From Isoetes taiwanensis (taxonomy: Eukaryota > Streptophyta > Lycopodiopsida > Isoetales > Isoetaceae): a DNA stretch of 64,000 nt. This document shows positions 12,065 to 23,698 of the stretch, in pieces. Made by a program: the position numbers and the translations under genes. The notes beneath the pieces are model-generated. The model had not been told where the DNA came from. It did no database searches and was given only the letters and a program-made list of their open reading frames with translations. The DNA lies in NCBI GenBank assembly GCA_021234155.1, contig JAJEKV010000061.1:2815950-2879949 (forward strand). The letters are read 5' to 3'. Every line of letters starts with the position of its first letter. The first letter of the stretch is position 1.

Positions 12065-13222
12065 ATGGTCAAGCTCATACATTATACAGACATTCAAGAT
12101 TTATATCTCGAATCATTGCACATTGTGCTTGATTTGACAGGGAATTTGTTTGTGATGGATCAGGGGAAAAGTGTTCGAAATGGAAAATCTTTTGAAAAAC
12201 ACTGGAGTAGACGGATTATTATGGAGGACAAGCACTTTGAAAATGAGATAAAAAGGGAGAAAGTTGTGGGCTTTGATAGCTCTAAGGATGGGCAGAATGC
12301 AGGAAAAGAGTGTCCTGGAGAAAAGCTCCCTTCTGCCTCAAATGGAGATGGCATCTTATGTGATAATCTCAGAAGGGAGGTAGAAGCAAGGGGTTCCCTG
12401 TTTGCGAAGGAAGAAAACTGTGGAAATGGCTCACCACAGATTGGTGAAAATGATTCAGGAACATAGAGGCCAGGAAATTGTAGAAAAAAAGACAGCAGAG
12501 CCAGCAACGATTAGGGAAAATACCTTGACTTCTTTACAGCAACGACTGGAAGTTAACGAGATCTGCCAATCTGGAGGTATGAAACGCTCAAATCTTTTTT
12601 AGGTGTAATTTGGATGCACAATTGTGCTTTAACTGTACTGCTAAGATTTAAAACATGAAAGTTCCACAGTTTAACGACTCTAGAGAATAAAAAACAAGAA
12701 CATCTATGCAAGGCTCACTTGCATGTTAAAATTAAACAGCAAAAAATGTAAATATCTATTGATTTTCCATTTGACAGCAGAAATTCCATGTTCCCCTACA
12801 GTGAAAGCTGCAGCTATGCTCTTATGCGATTTGGCAAATTCCTTACCTGAGCTTGACCTTGATAAAAGAAAGGTCATAAAGAAGAAGTGTCAGCGAATTT
12901 GTCAGTCGATCTGGCAGAGAAAAATCTATAGGAACTCAGATCCTTTTGCTGGAGAAGACAGACTGCGTGGAAAATCCATTGTTATTTTTAATGGAAATGC
13001 TAGCCTTAAAAATCCTCTTTTGTAGCTTTAACTTGGCCCCATTCTGCTTTAGTAGCCCCCGAACACTTTTGTTTTCTTGTTCTTCCATGCAAAGCCAAAA
13101 GTGCACAGCCTATTCTTTGGGTTTTTGGGTCTCTAACAGAGTTCTGACCATTCAATTCTTTAATTTTCAGATCGTGCATGCTGCAAGGTATTGTACCCTA
13201 GACGATGTTGAGGATCCAGATC
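12065..13222 (+). pseudogene. Exon-like coding segments carried by the Harbinger-like element
   Basis: Three protein-like blocks lie in the plus direction. The first (about 12140-12465) reads NLFVMDQGKSVRNGKSFEKH and a Lys/Glu-rich stretch. The second follows an AG-ended pyrimidine tract at about 12780 and reads SPTVKAAAMLLCDLANSLPE then KKKCQRICQSIWQRKIYRN. The third (about 13171-13240) reads IVHAARYCTLDDVEDPDPNI. Candidate donor and acceptor sites lie between them, for example GGAG|GTATGA near 12575. This looks like fragments of a spliced gene held within a transposon, either the element's own accessory protein or a captured host gene. The family was not recognised. Confidence 0.4.
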
Positions 13223-14624
13223 CAAACATTGGTGAACAGGTGCATTTAGTTGTAGGCAGATCCATGGCATGTGGTTTGTGAATGTAGGCAGATCCATTGC
13301 ATGTGGTATACCATGTCAAGTCATAGTCGCCATGCTGTATCACCATGTCAAGTAAAAAATAACAAGGATGAAATTTCGAGAAGTCCAAGTTGCTGCTGGA
13401 ACGTAGTCTTGCTCTGCCAACTATGATTTTAGAGCAGTATTTATGAGGTGCCAAAGCTATAACTATTTTTAAAGTCTCAAGACTTACAACATGAGCAAAC
13501 ACCTCAGCTTATGAAAGAACCTGAATGTAAACCTGATGTTGTTACGCATGGTGTCCTGATTGAGGCAATAGAAGCATTGCAGAAATGGAAAAATTAATGC
13601 TTTGATTTTAACCTGTTGATCTTGCTGAGTCTGCATATTCCAGGATTGCAGTTGCAAACTAGTTTGATTATATTCTTTTAGTGACCTTTCTGGAATAGAA
13701 CTTGCTTGTTATTGTATAGTGTGTTTCAAATTTCGATTCAGAGTTATGTGATTTTAGGTGAGATCCATCTTGGCTCCCATGGATTAATAAAGCTTTTTGC
13801 CAGAGCTTCGACTGCTGGAGATTATGTTAAAACCATGCAGTCAGTTTGAAGCTTCAAAAAATATACTGTTTGTTGTATCATGTAGTAATATATACTCTTG
13901 AAAACTTTTGGTTACTTGGTTCAAACTTTTTCTGTTGGATTTGAGCTGCAGAAACATAAACTACATGATTGAATGTTTACTTGTCTTCCCAAGTTTGTGC
14001 GTATGTCTTTCTACTCCTGTCTCATGCCTTAGAGTTCTGCAATGAAGTCAAAGACTAAACTCTGATACACAGTGCCCTTTAAATCATTTAGGAACCACCT
14101 ATATATTAGCTGCTAAGGTAATTTTTGTAGTGTCTCATGATCTCAGATAGAAATGTCCTTCTGAATTGTAATGGCATCCTACCATGTATCAGGGACTTTA
14201 ACTCGAGATTCTAAAAGGCACTGCTACTCTGATTATTAAGTCCTATTTGAAGGATATTTAGTGATAGGGGATGTAAATAGAGCAAATTTGCTGCTTAAAG
14301 GTTTGAAAAATAAAAGGGATACATCTATGATGGGTATTGTGTTGTAAAAGATGCACTAAACACAAGCATTGTGTATTACATGGTGCTCATAAGCTGGCTT
14401 TTTAAAGTACCTATTTACTCTCAATCAATTGACGCTATGATAGAAATGTTAGCTGGTTATATTGGATCCTGCTAATGCACAATTAGCAAGCTATTTATCA
14501 ATCATCTTAAGGCTTGAAAGTTTAAGATGGACGGCAATAACTTTGGCATGATTTTGGCACGAGTTCATATGTTAATTTGTTCGTGGCACAAGAAGAGGAC
14601 AATTGTTTGAAGTGTTTAATAGAA

Positions 14625-14945
14625 GTTAAAAAAACAAAACTTAACGGAGGATATGCGAAAGCATTGCCATTAGCATTAAGTTAAAAAAAAATAACCTAAT
14701 GAACGAATGTGCGAAGCCATTGCCGTTAGCATTAAGTTAGACTAACTTAATAGGTACATATGCGAAGAAGTTGTCGTTAGCATTAAGTTAGCACTAACTT
14801 AATTGAGGCATGTGTGAATACATTTTTATTTTATCATTAAGTTAAAAAAAAAATAACCTAACTTGTTCTAGTCTGAAAGGATTTAACTAGTTTCCGTTAG
14901 GTTAAAGTCTTAACGGAAAGTTAACTTAGTCCTGGTGCGAACATA
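14625..14945. repeat. Subterminal repeats of the Harbinger-like element
   Basis: The motif GCATTAAGTTA, often preceded by a TGCGAAGNNNTTGYCGTTA-like stretch, recurs about every 60-65 bp in the last 400 bp of the element. Each copy ends in AAGTTAAAA or AAGTTAGACTAACTTAA. Such clustered subterminal motifs are typical transposase binding arrays, though that role is inferred. Confidence 0.65.
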
Positions 14946-15025
14946 AGGGTCTCTTATAAGTTTAACTGGCAGTTAAAAAAAATTAACTTAATCCTAACTT
15001 AACGGCCGGTGCGAAGGTACCCTAA

Positions 15026-15753
15026 GGTATATAATAAATAATAAGAGGGTGACGTGGCATAAGGGGTGATGTGGCAATGAACTAATAGAAGGAAGTTAGA
15101 ATTAAAAAAAAAAGGCTGAGAACGTGAGAAAGAGGAGGAAGGCAGAGATCTCGGGTGATAAGAAGAGAGAGAAATAGTGATTTGAAGAAGCGATTTTAGA
15201 GGTAAGATTAAGCCGATGTTTGTTTTAATAAAAATGGGGCATTCATCTTAAGAGCAGGAGTGCTGGAGTATCAGAGAAAAACAAGTGTTGTCTGGTAAAT
15301 TTTGAGTCTTCATTCTGCTGAAAAGCCATGAATAGCTGGGTCTTCTACGAGCCTAAGAGCCGAAATGCCTACTTACTCCATTTTTGGATCTGATAGAACC
15401 TTCTGGAACTATTTTTGCGATGCAAGGGAAGCCATCCGGCTGCTGCCTGCGCTGAACAAAGCCCAAATGAAGTGGAAATAGAAAAGATACAGTATTAATG
15501 AAGTAATAGGTTAGATCTAAAAGAAAATAGCTTCTAGATCGGCCAGAACGTCTACCTTTGCAAGAACCCTAAATGATCTGTTGACAAACCTTCAGAATCA
15601 TGCTTCTCATCTACAAATAATAGCTAAAAACCAGGGATAAAGGGAAATCGGCCAGATTATTGGAAGATCCGACCTCTTTCAAAGGTTGAAATGATCTCTT
15701 GGCTAATCGATAGGGAGATCCGGCCAAACCATTTCGTCTGATACAAAATTGGC
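15026..15753. other. Unassigned stretch between the Harbinger-like element and the LTR
   Basis: No gene is recognised. Part of it, especially after about 15530, resembles the sequence at 62800-62945 near the right end of the window. The adjacent LTR may therefore begin further upstream than called. Confidence 0.4.
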
Positions 15754-16558
15754 TGTAACAGGCCACGACCCGTTATCAGCCAAATTAATAACCTTAATAT
15801 AATGATTCCTTAGGTTAACTAATTAAATCGTTTATAAGCAAGGACCATAGATACCACGCCGAATAAGAAAACAAGACCATTGGACTGGACGACACTGAGT
15901 GTCTTCATTGTCATGCAAATTAAGTTAGTATTACGTTAACTCGAACACTATATCACAACATTATGCAACAATATTATACATGCAAAGTTAAGCTTAAATA
16001 CATTGAGCATGAGCCATTCCCAAGCCAACTCTGTTGCCTAGCTTTTCGTTTTGACGTATTATAATTATAGGAATGCCCGAAAGTTATATGAATTAAGGTT
16101 AGGTATTAATTGTTCGTAAATCAAAAAGGAAAAATATATGTCAATCCGTTCAAGGCATGAATATGAACAAAGTTGGATACATAGACATAACTAGTCTTTC
16201 TCGAGCTAGCATACCCATAGGAAAATATTGGAAATCGCCCATGTTGCTAGCCTGGATTGCACCTTGGTCTGCCCACAACTCTCCGGGGAGAATAAGCAGA
16301 AACCGAGGCCGCGAGTGTTAAGCACTCAGCACTAGCGAGTGGGCACTGACGAAGCTCGCTAGTGCGGACTCGACGCTGGTCACGTCGAGTTGCTTCTAGG
16401 TGAAGGTCTTTCCCCGAGCTAGAGACCCGTAGCTTAGGGGAGACCGCAACATATTACTTGGGACTTGGGGACGACGTGTAGGTTCTGCACCCGTGAGATC
16501 TTAGGCTTGTGTGAAGTATTTTTCCGTAACAGCAGGTGTCGGGCGAAGGACCGTCACA
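15754..16558 (+). repeat. 5' LTR of the Ty3/gypsy element
   Basis: The right boundary is well placed: the sequence ends ...GGACCGTCACA four bases before the primer site. The left boundary at TGTAACAGGCC gives matching TGTAAC/GTCACA ends and a length of 805 bp. Similarity of the sequence just upstream to 62800-62945 means that the true start could lie further left. Confidence 0.6.
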
Positions 16559-16562
16559 AAAT

Positions 16563-16575
16563 TGGTATCAGAGCC
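16563..16575 (+). promoter_or_regulatory. Primer binding site, initiator Met-tRNA type
   Basis: TGGTATCAGAGCC is complementary to the 3' end of plant initiator methionine tRNA, the usual primer for plant Ty3/gypsy and Ty1/copia reverse transcription. It sits four bases after the LTR end. Confidence 0.93.
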
Positions 16576-16579
16576 AGTC

Positions 16580-17967
16580 ACGGGTTGAACCTAGTTATTG
16601 TTTAAAAAAAAAAAAAAAAGAGAGAACTGAATTCAAAGTAATCCTTATTTTACAATAACTTCATAGGATGCCAATATATTATGTCCAAGATATTAGGGCT
16701 ATTACTTTTTCCTAAGTGGAGCACCTTTTTACTATGGAACCTATGATAGAGTTATACAAATTGGTAACATGTTTGAACATGTTGGAATATCCTATAGTAT
16801 AGTGTGGGGTAGGTATGATCCTTTGAGTATAGCTGTTATTTCCTATCCCATAAATGAGGGTATATTGGGGGTATGATTGCATCAATGACTCATTGGAGGT
16901 AGTTCCGGATTGTTTACCGCCTAGCATAGATAGAACTTGTGTTGTTACTGCTTTGTGTTAGGGTCTTTATCCAATTCCTTTTTGACAGTTAGTACTTTGT
17001 CACCCCCTCGAATAACTCACAATGTAACTCAAAAAATTGGGACTTTTAACCTAGAATCTTCTTGTCACATAGAAAATAGCAATTCACTATTTTCCATCCG
17101 TACAAGAGTTAGAGGTGATAAAATAGACAGTGTCAGTATGTCAAATGGGTAATGGTCATAGAAGGCTATAATTTGTCTTATGTCAGGGTGTGTACATGCC
17201 ACAAAATAATCATTAGTAAACCATTCCTACACAATTGTTACACTCATAACAATCGCTTTCCATCCATGAAGGAGGACCATGACATAATCTCGATTCTTCC
17301 TTTGTGATTAATTTGGGATTAATGTTTGTATGTACAACATGAACTTGCAATTTTTGGAATGTGAAATATATAATAATAAAAAAAAAATGTAACCGACGTT
17401 TGATTAACATAGGTTGATTGCAATTAGCAGTAAGCACTGAAAACACATAGGACATGCCTATGTGGACTTGACACAATCATAGCAGAGTGAAACGCTGGAC
17501 ACGCTGGACACGCTGGACACATATGTGGAACCCGTGGAACCCGTGGAACCCGAAGTAGCGAAGTTATGATTGTGGGGGGTCAATCCACCAGTGGGTAGCA
17601 TATGGCTATGTTAAGAAACATGCTGCTTCCCCTTCCAACTTGAGGAAACTCAAGGAACAGAGGCAGGTCTTACAAGTGTGGGACCGGAGTGGGCAGCTGG
17701 TGGTTTACTAACTGTTAATATCTAAATTCTGTGTGATATTAGCCAATTAACCTAGTTCATGATATGGTTGCTTAATGGATGTAAGACAATAAATTGAATG
17801 AATGGGCATAGATAATAAGTAAGGAATGTGGTGATTATGTCATGGCCTCTATAATAATCATGGAAGCAAAAACATGATAGAGATCTGTTTTGAAAGTTCA
17901 GATAGTTTGATGTCATTTCAAGACATTTAGAGAGCTCATTGAGTACAAACTTTTATGTATTCTCCAG
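16580..17967 (+). other. Leader of the Ty3/gypsy element
   Basis: About 1.4 kb of non-coding sequence lies between the primer site and gag. It starts with an A15 run at 16605-16619. It contains two adjacent blocks of three 9 bp repeats at 17493-17551. No conserved ORF is visible. Confidence 0.6.
17493..17551. repeat. Two adjacent 9 bp triplicate repeats
   Basis: CGCTGGACA occurs three times in tandem (17493-17519). After five bases GTGGAACCC occurs three times in tandem (17525-17551). Both units are 9 bp and both are exactly triplicated. Confidence 0.9.
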
Positions 17968-18884
17968 ATGGAACCACTTCCTAGGGATCATCTATCCAGT
18001 CCTCATCATGTTGCTAATAATGCCAATCGGGAGGAGGATAATTTTGACAGCATGAGGAAAACTTTAGAATCTTCTATGTTGCAAGCTTTCTTAAGCTTTC
18101 AAACCAGCATAGAGAACCAACTTACTGATTTGAATCGAGCTAGCGCAGAACAAATGCAAAACTTGCAAATGCAAATCGAAAATCTGCGACAAGGGCAAAG
18201 ACAGGTCAGGGATCATTAATTTGCAAGCTGTTTAAGGGGAAATTTTCTTAATCCTGATTGATTAAACAGGGAGATGTGGGAGGTCCACCAGTATTGAGAG
18301 CACCTAGTGGGAGAAGCCACCAACGAGGATCTTCGATGCCCTTAAGCTCGCATTCTAGGAGGAGGAAAAGAAACAAAGAAGAGGATACGGCATCATCTAC
18401 GCCTATGAGCCAAGGGAAGGAAAGCTCTCAAGCACAAAAGAAGTCATCTGCTTTAAAGGAGATTGCCAAGAAGTATAAGTTGGAGCTATTTGATGGTTTT
18501 GATAAGGATGGAGTTAAGACAGAAGCTTGGATTCAGAAGGCTGAAAATTATTTTGTTGTAAGACAAGTTCCTAAGGAAGAAAAAGTGGGAGTGGTGGCAT
18601 TGAGCCTGACGGGGAATGCCTTAATGTGGTGGAAACGTCATAAGGCAGCGCATAAGGTGACTGATGATGAAGTCGCTTGGGAGACTTTCAAGGAACTCTT
18701 CATGTCGAAATATTGTCCACCTTCCTTTCATATTATACAGATGAACAAATTCATGGAATGTAAACAGAAAGGGCAATCCTTGGATAACTATATACAAGCA
18801 TTCTCTACTTTGGAACGACATTGTCCAAAGTTAGATTCAAAGGCAAGAATCATTCTGTTAAGCAAGCATCATTCTCTAAATTAG
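17968..18884 (+). pseudogene. Ty3/gypsy gag, capsid part, with possible small intron
   Basis: The first block (17968-18204) encodes a coiled-coil-like N-terminus ending in LRQGQRQ. The second block resumes at 18270 as GDVGGPPVLRAPSGRS. It carries the gag capsid region: YKLELFDGFDKDGVKTEAWI, LTGNALMWWKRH, WETFKELFMSKYCP and YIQAFSTLERHCPKLD. Between them lie 65 bases beginning GTCAGG and ending AAACAG, which put a stop in frame. Removing them joins the two frames in phase 0. A second interruption at about 18850-18908 has no clean donor in phase, so it looks like ordinary decay. Gag would form the virus-like particle. Confidence 0.85.
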
Positions 18885-18908
18885 GTGTTATATAGTCTTT
18901 AACTGCAG

Positions 18909-19976
18909 GAACTAGCTAGTCGCTTTGTGCAAGGACTAGATATGGAGCTTAAAAAATTAGTTGGATGTGATCAACTTACCTTGGAAGAAGCGGAGCACAA
19001 GGCTCGATATTTCGAGAGCATCCTTAAGGAGGAGAAGAATGCCAACCGCAGGGAGCAACAAAGAGGAAATTTCCAGAGGAATTATAGGGATGAGTCAAAC
19101 TCTCAGGTCCATCAAACTTCTCATAATATTCCTAAGTTGCCTTTGAATGCAATGTCACAGATGGATGAAGAAAAGAAGAAAGTTGAATATGATAAGTGCA
19201 TGAAGGAGAATTTATGCTTTTACTGTAAGCAAAAGGGGCATAGGGCACGTTTTTGTCCTAAGAGGAATAACTCAAATGCCAAAGTTCAAGGATCTCAGAA
19301 TGTGGGGGCAATGAGAGCTCATCAGGCAACCCTCATGGATTTAGAGGAAGACATGCAAGTTTGTGCAGCCGTTGATCAAGGAACAACACAGTTGCAAGCA
19401 CATGTAGTGCAAGTTGAAGGTAAAATCAATGAAGTTCCTTTTTGTATTTTGATTGATACGGGAGCCACTCACAATTTTATTTCACCAAGGCTTGTCAAGT
19501 TGTTTGGATTGAATACTAACCAACAAGCCTTAAGAATGGTGAAAATGGCTGATGGAAAGAGAAAAGCTACTAGTGAGTATGTGCATGCATTAAAATTGAA
19601 AGTGCAAGGCATGCCTACAATTGCAAATTTCCATGTGCTTCAGCTAGGCTCATATGATATGATTATAGGCATGGAATGGCTTAGTGAGGTGCATGCTATA
19701 GTAGATTGTCATGAAAGAGTTGTGAGAGTAAAATCCAAGGAACATCAAGAATTATATACATTGGAAGGGTTGAATAAGCAGTATTTTACTCCTAAGCCCA
19801 TTAGTCGCAAGCAAATCAAGAGGGCAATTAGGAAGCATGAAAGGTTGGGGTTGCTTGTACTCAAAGGGTCAGAAGAGATTAATCAAGTATACATGAATGA
19901 TGTGCAGGACATCCTCGAGGAGTTCAAGGAAGTGTTTCCGGAAGAGTTGACGGAGTTACCCCTCAAGATATGTTGA
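18909..19976 (+). pseudogene. Ty3/gypsy gag C-terminus and aspartic protease
   Basis: The segment starts ELASRFVQGLDMELKKLVG, the end of the capsid domain. A CCHC zinc knuckle follows (LCFYCKQKGHRARFCPKR, about 19213-19266), then a retropepsin-like protease with the catalytic motif ILIDTGATHNFIS (about 19445-19490) and a second half reading YDMIIGMEWLSEVHAIVDC. The linker to RT ends at a stop at 19976. A one-base frame change near 19960 restores [12 protein letters not shown], which leads into RT. Confidence 0.9.
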
Positions 19977-19984
19977 TCATGCGA

Positions 19985-20997
19985 TTGAATTGGTTCCAGG
20001 AGCTTCTCCTCCATCAAAAGCTCCATATAGATTTGCTTTGTCAGAGTTAGTGGAATTAAAAAAACAGTTAAAAGAACTTTTAGATCAAGGATACATACAA
20101 CCTAGTATTTCACCTTTTGGTGCTCCAATATTATTTGTTAAGAAAAAAGATGGTTCTATGCGTATGTGTGTTGATTATAGGCAATTAAATGATATCACAA
20201 TTAAGAATAAGTATCCATTGCCTAGAATAGATGACTTGTTTGATCAACTTCAAGGAGCTTCATTATTTTCAAAGATAGATCTTAGATCTGGATATCACCA
20301 GATAAGAATCAAAGAGAGTGATATACCCAAAACAGCTTTTTCTACAAGATATGGGCACTTTGAATTTGTGGTTATGCCTTTTGGTTTGACCAATGCACCA
20401 GCAACTTTTCAGTGTCTAATGAATGATCTTTTTCGAGAATATCTTGATAAGTTTGTCCTCGTGTTCTTTGATGACATACTTATTTATTCAAAGAATTTAG
20501 AAGAGCATAGAGAACATCTGAGAATTGTTTTGGGTATTTTAAAAAGAGAAAAATTGTATGCTAAGAAAGTCAAGTGTTCATTTTGTAGCACCGAAATGGA
20601 TTATTTAGGTCATATTGTTTCAGCCGAAGGAATTAAACCGGACCCCAAAAAGGTTGAGGCAGTAAGAGAATGGCCAGTTCCTAAAAATCCAAAACAGGTG
20701 CGCTCATTTTTAGGACTTGCAGGTTTTTATAGGAAATTTATCAAAAGTTTCTCTACAATAGCAAGTCCTTTGACAACACTTACAAAATCAAATACAGCTT
20801 TTCAATGGGATGAGAAATGTGAGAACGCTTTCAGAAAATTAAAAGAGAAGTTGATAAATGCTCCTGTTTTAAAGGTGGCAGATCCAAATAAGAAGTATCA
20901 GGTTATGACAGATGCTAGTGGGGAAGGAACAGGAGCTGTGTTGATGCAAGATAAACATGTATGTGCATATATTTCTCATAAGTTGAACGATCTTTGA
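19985..20997 (+). pseudogene. Ty3/gypsy reverse transcriptase and start of RNase H
   Basis: The frame starts [19 protein letters not shown] and covers [68 protein letters not shown] and the catalytic [11 protein letters not shown]. After the [17 protein letters not shown] connection the RNase H begins with [14 protein letters not shown]. It ends at a TGA at 20995-20997. The downstream frame continues NYPTHDQELLAIVHALRAW after a one-base shift. The catalytic aspartates are intact, so the damage is recent or limited. Confidence 0.93.
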
Positions 20998-20999
20998 AC

Positions 21000-21965
21000 T
21001 AAAATTATCCTACTCATGATCAGGAACTATTGGCAATTGTACATGCACTTAGAGCTTGGAGACATTATCTATTAGGGAATCATTTTGAAGTGCATACTGA
21101 CCATGCTAGCCTTGCATACTTTATGAAGCAACCTAATTTGAATTTGAGACAGCGTAGGTGGATGGAATTTCTTCAAGAGTATGACTTTCAGATTAGTTAT
21201 AAAACAGGCAGTACAAATGTCGTTGCAGATGCTTTGTCTAGACTTCCAGCTTGTTATGCAATAACGATGATTACAATAGATTGGTTGGACGAGGTGAAAA
21301 ATACTATTGCTACAGACAATTATTTTGGATCAAAATTGAAGGAAGTACAAAGAGAAAATCTGGAGATAAAGGATAATTATAGTTTTGAACAGGGAATATT
21401 GAGATACAAATCAAGAGTTTGTATTCCTGCAATAGATCACATTAAAAAGAGGATACTAAATGAATGCCATGATGCAGTAATATCAGGTCATCCAGGGTTT
21501 CATAAGACATATCACAAGGTAAAGAGAAGTTTCTTTTGGCCAGGATTAAAAGATTATGTCCGTAAGTACATCCAAAATTGTGTGATGTGTTCACGTGTTA
21601 AGGCCGAACAGATTAGGGCACCTGGCCTTTTGCAGCCGTTACCTATTCCAGAAAGAAAATGGGAATCTATCAGCATGGATTTCATAGTAGGATTGCCAAG
21701 AACACAAACAGGAAAGGATGCTATTCTTGTAGTGATTGACAGGTTAACTAAACATGCTCACTTCTTTCCAGTTAGAAAAACAATAACAGCGAAGGAAACT
21801 GCTAATATCTTTATTCATGACATCTTTCGTTTACATGGCATTCCTACAATTGGAACTCAATTGAATATGCATCATCTGTGGATGGACCTTGAAGTTTTTT
21901 GTCTGCAAGTTTCAAAGCAAGGTCTGGCCATTCCAGACGTTGGGCCAGTTGCATACATCCTGTAG
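21000..21965 (+). pseudogene. Ty3/gypsy RNase H end and truncated integrase
   Basis: RNase H continues with HDQELLAIVHALRAW and HYLLGNHFEVHTDHASL, then ADALSRL. The integrase zinc domain is HDAVISGHPGFHKTYHKV and NCVMCSRVK (an HHCC finger). The catalytic core starts with SMDFIVGLP and ILVVIDRLTKHAHFFPV and runs to DIFRLHGIPT at about 21846. It then jumps directly to GTQLNM. The intervening segment, which should carry the second catalytic Asp, is deleted. The frame then runs into unrelated sequence and stops at 21965. Confidence 0.9.
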
Positions 21966-23160
21966 AATTAGTATTTAGTCTAATACCCAAGGAAAAAACT
22001 TTTGAACTTTTCAAGGAAGTAAAAACCTCCAACAGCAGCAGCAAGTAATGGCATTAGAACATGTATTATATTTGGGAGCTTTTGTTGCTAAAAGTCACAT
22101 TCTTTGTTATGGATGGATTAAACATCATGGTTTAGGGTAAAAGGGTGAGATGCAATAGCTCGCTAGAGAAACCAGAGAAGCAGAAGTAGAAGCCTTTCAT
22201 AATAATGCAAACGTCATTTTTCTTGCTTTTGGACTATCACTTTTGTGTACGTGCATCCAAGTGAACTCGTGTAGTCACCAGTTTATAAGGCTTTACAATG
22301 GGAAATCCTTCCATATCGAATTTCAGCCCTCATTGAAGCTTTTTGGTGAAATTTGCACATTTCAATTGGTATATATGCAGCATATTCTATTATCACCCCC
22401 TCCAGCACTAGGGTTTCCCTTTCGGGCAACCCAAAAGGTGAAAAGCAGAAAAGGGAAAGAGAAAAAAGGGGAGAGGAGTAACGAATGTGCACAAACCTCT
22501 TATGGCCTAGTAACGCTGGCCTTGGTTCCTCCTAGGATGGTAATGCCATTGCTGTGGAGTGAATGTAGTGGCTGATTAGGTGTAATCATGCTCGAATAGT
22601 TGCAACTGCTAGAAAAAATCTGAACTTGTTGGATTTTTTGTTTCAATCCAGTTTTTGGTGTAAAATCGATCTTATTTTCATGTGCGCACTTGTTTGAATT
22701 GGTCCTACATCTCTTTATGGGCCAATGGGCAAACGTGTGGACCATAAACTAGTGTAGGCTTATCTATGCCTATCTGAAACATAAACATCTATAAGGCACT
22801 AGCATTCCAAAGTTAAATGAGAGTATTGCTTCAAGTGTATGAGATCTTCATTGTGCATTCACAATGATATCCATCCAGAGAGTCACCCTTCTCCTTAATG
22901 CAGACTTTAAGGCATTGTGGATCCATGGCCATTGTGTACACAAGGTTCAGAGATCGAGTGCCTGCCATATTGACTTTATTTTGAAAATAAAAAATGTGCC
23001 ATTCTTATCCAACACATTGTAAAGGGAGGAATTATATTTCTAGAAGAATCATAATATACCATCCATTTTCTTCTTTGAAGGACGGAAAAAAAGTTTTATC
23101 AATCGAAAGTAGAAATTACAAAATGCACATATCTCACAAATAGTGCTACTGAAACATGAT
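21966..23160. other. Unassigned stretch after the truncated Ty3/gypsy element
   Basis: No gene, LTR or transposon end is recognised. The longest frames (for example 22243-22575) have no family-like motifs. Confidence 0.45.
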
Positions 23161-23340
23161 CTCAAAGCACTTGTGTTTACTTTTCTTTTTTCTTTTTTTC
23201 TTTTTTGGAGGAAAGGAAGGATCTCTATTAATCATAATAAGTAACATACTTAGCAGAGAACAGGTTGGGAAAAACCAACCTTGGAGTTGACATTTTTTCG
23301 ATGTTGCGCCCTAACTAGGGCGGCGGCGGCAGCCGCCCGA
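23160..23340 (-). mobile_element. Possible LINE 3' tail, minus orientation
   Basis: A T-rich tract on the plus strand (23175-23206) is followed by GGATCTCTATTAATCAT. On the minus strand this reads as ATGATTAATAGAGATCC, a common 3' end of plant L1 elements, then an impure A-rich tail. No coding part could be attached to it. Confidence 0.35.
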
Positions 23341-23591
23341 TTTATGTGACAGTTGCAGCAGAGGATAGGATGGGATATGGCCGCTATTTCCAACTCCCTC
23401 TTGTAGCATCAGCACTTGATCTGGTAGGGGACTCCTTTAATCATTTGCCATTTGTATTTTTGTGTTTGGGCAGAGCTAGGCTAGTAGTCAGCTTGTTTTC
23501 TTGGCTGATGCTAGAGCACGTAGACGCAATTTAAGCTTGATTTTTCAGATCTGGAAAAGTCATTTATCATTTCTTCAGCTGTGAACCAGTG

Positions 23592-23698
23592 CTGCACTCA
23601 TTGCAGTTATGGTTATGTTGCCTCCTGATTGGTCTGTTGCACTCATTGCAACCTGAAGGCCGCACTCACTGCGGTTGTGTCTGCACTCACTGCAGCAT
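23592..23698 (+). repeat. Short degenerate repeat, GCACTCAYTGCRGTT
   Basis: A 14-17 bp motif of the form GCACTCATTGCAGTT or GCACTCACTGCGGTT occurs four times in about 105 bp with irregular spacing. Function is unknown. Confidence 0.6.

Larger units (their letters stand above)
11294..15022. mobile_element. PIF/Harbinger-like non-autonomous DNA transposon
   Basis: The left end begins GGGTACCTTCACACCAGCCG and the right end, read on the minus strand, begins GGGTACCTTCGCACCGGCCG. The match continues through GTTAAGTTAGGATTA, with about three differences in the first 40 bp. Both ends are flanked by TAA (11291-11293 and 15023-15025), the 3 bp TWA-type duplication expected of PIF/Harbinger elements. 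No DDE transposase is recognisable inside, so the element appears non-autonomous. It lies just after the truncated LINE. Its interior contains exon-like segments and subterminal repeats described separately. The superfamily call rests on the duplication and the GGG terminus. Confidence 0.78.
15754..21890 (+). mobile_element. Ty3/gypsy retrotransposon, 3' end missing
   Basis: Parts in order are a 5' LTR, a Met-tRNA primer site, a long leader, gag with CCHC knuckle, protease, RT, RNase H and integrase. The RT-RNase H-integrase order defines Ty3/gypsy. The integrase has an internal deletion and is cut at about 21890, and no 3' LTR follows. Several single-base frame changes show that it is dead. 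The lineage within Ty3/gypsy cannot be set because the region that would carry a chromodomain is absent. Confidence 0.92.

Noticed and set aside
18850-18908. A second possible intron in gag
   Set aside because: The acceptor CAG|GAA is in phase 0, but the only GT in matching phase follows a stop codon (TAG|GTG). Decay by small insertion is more likely.
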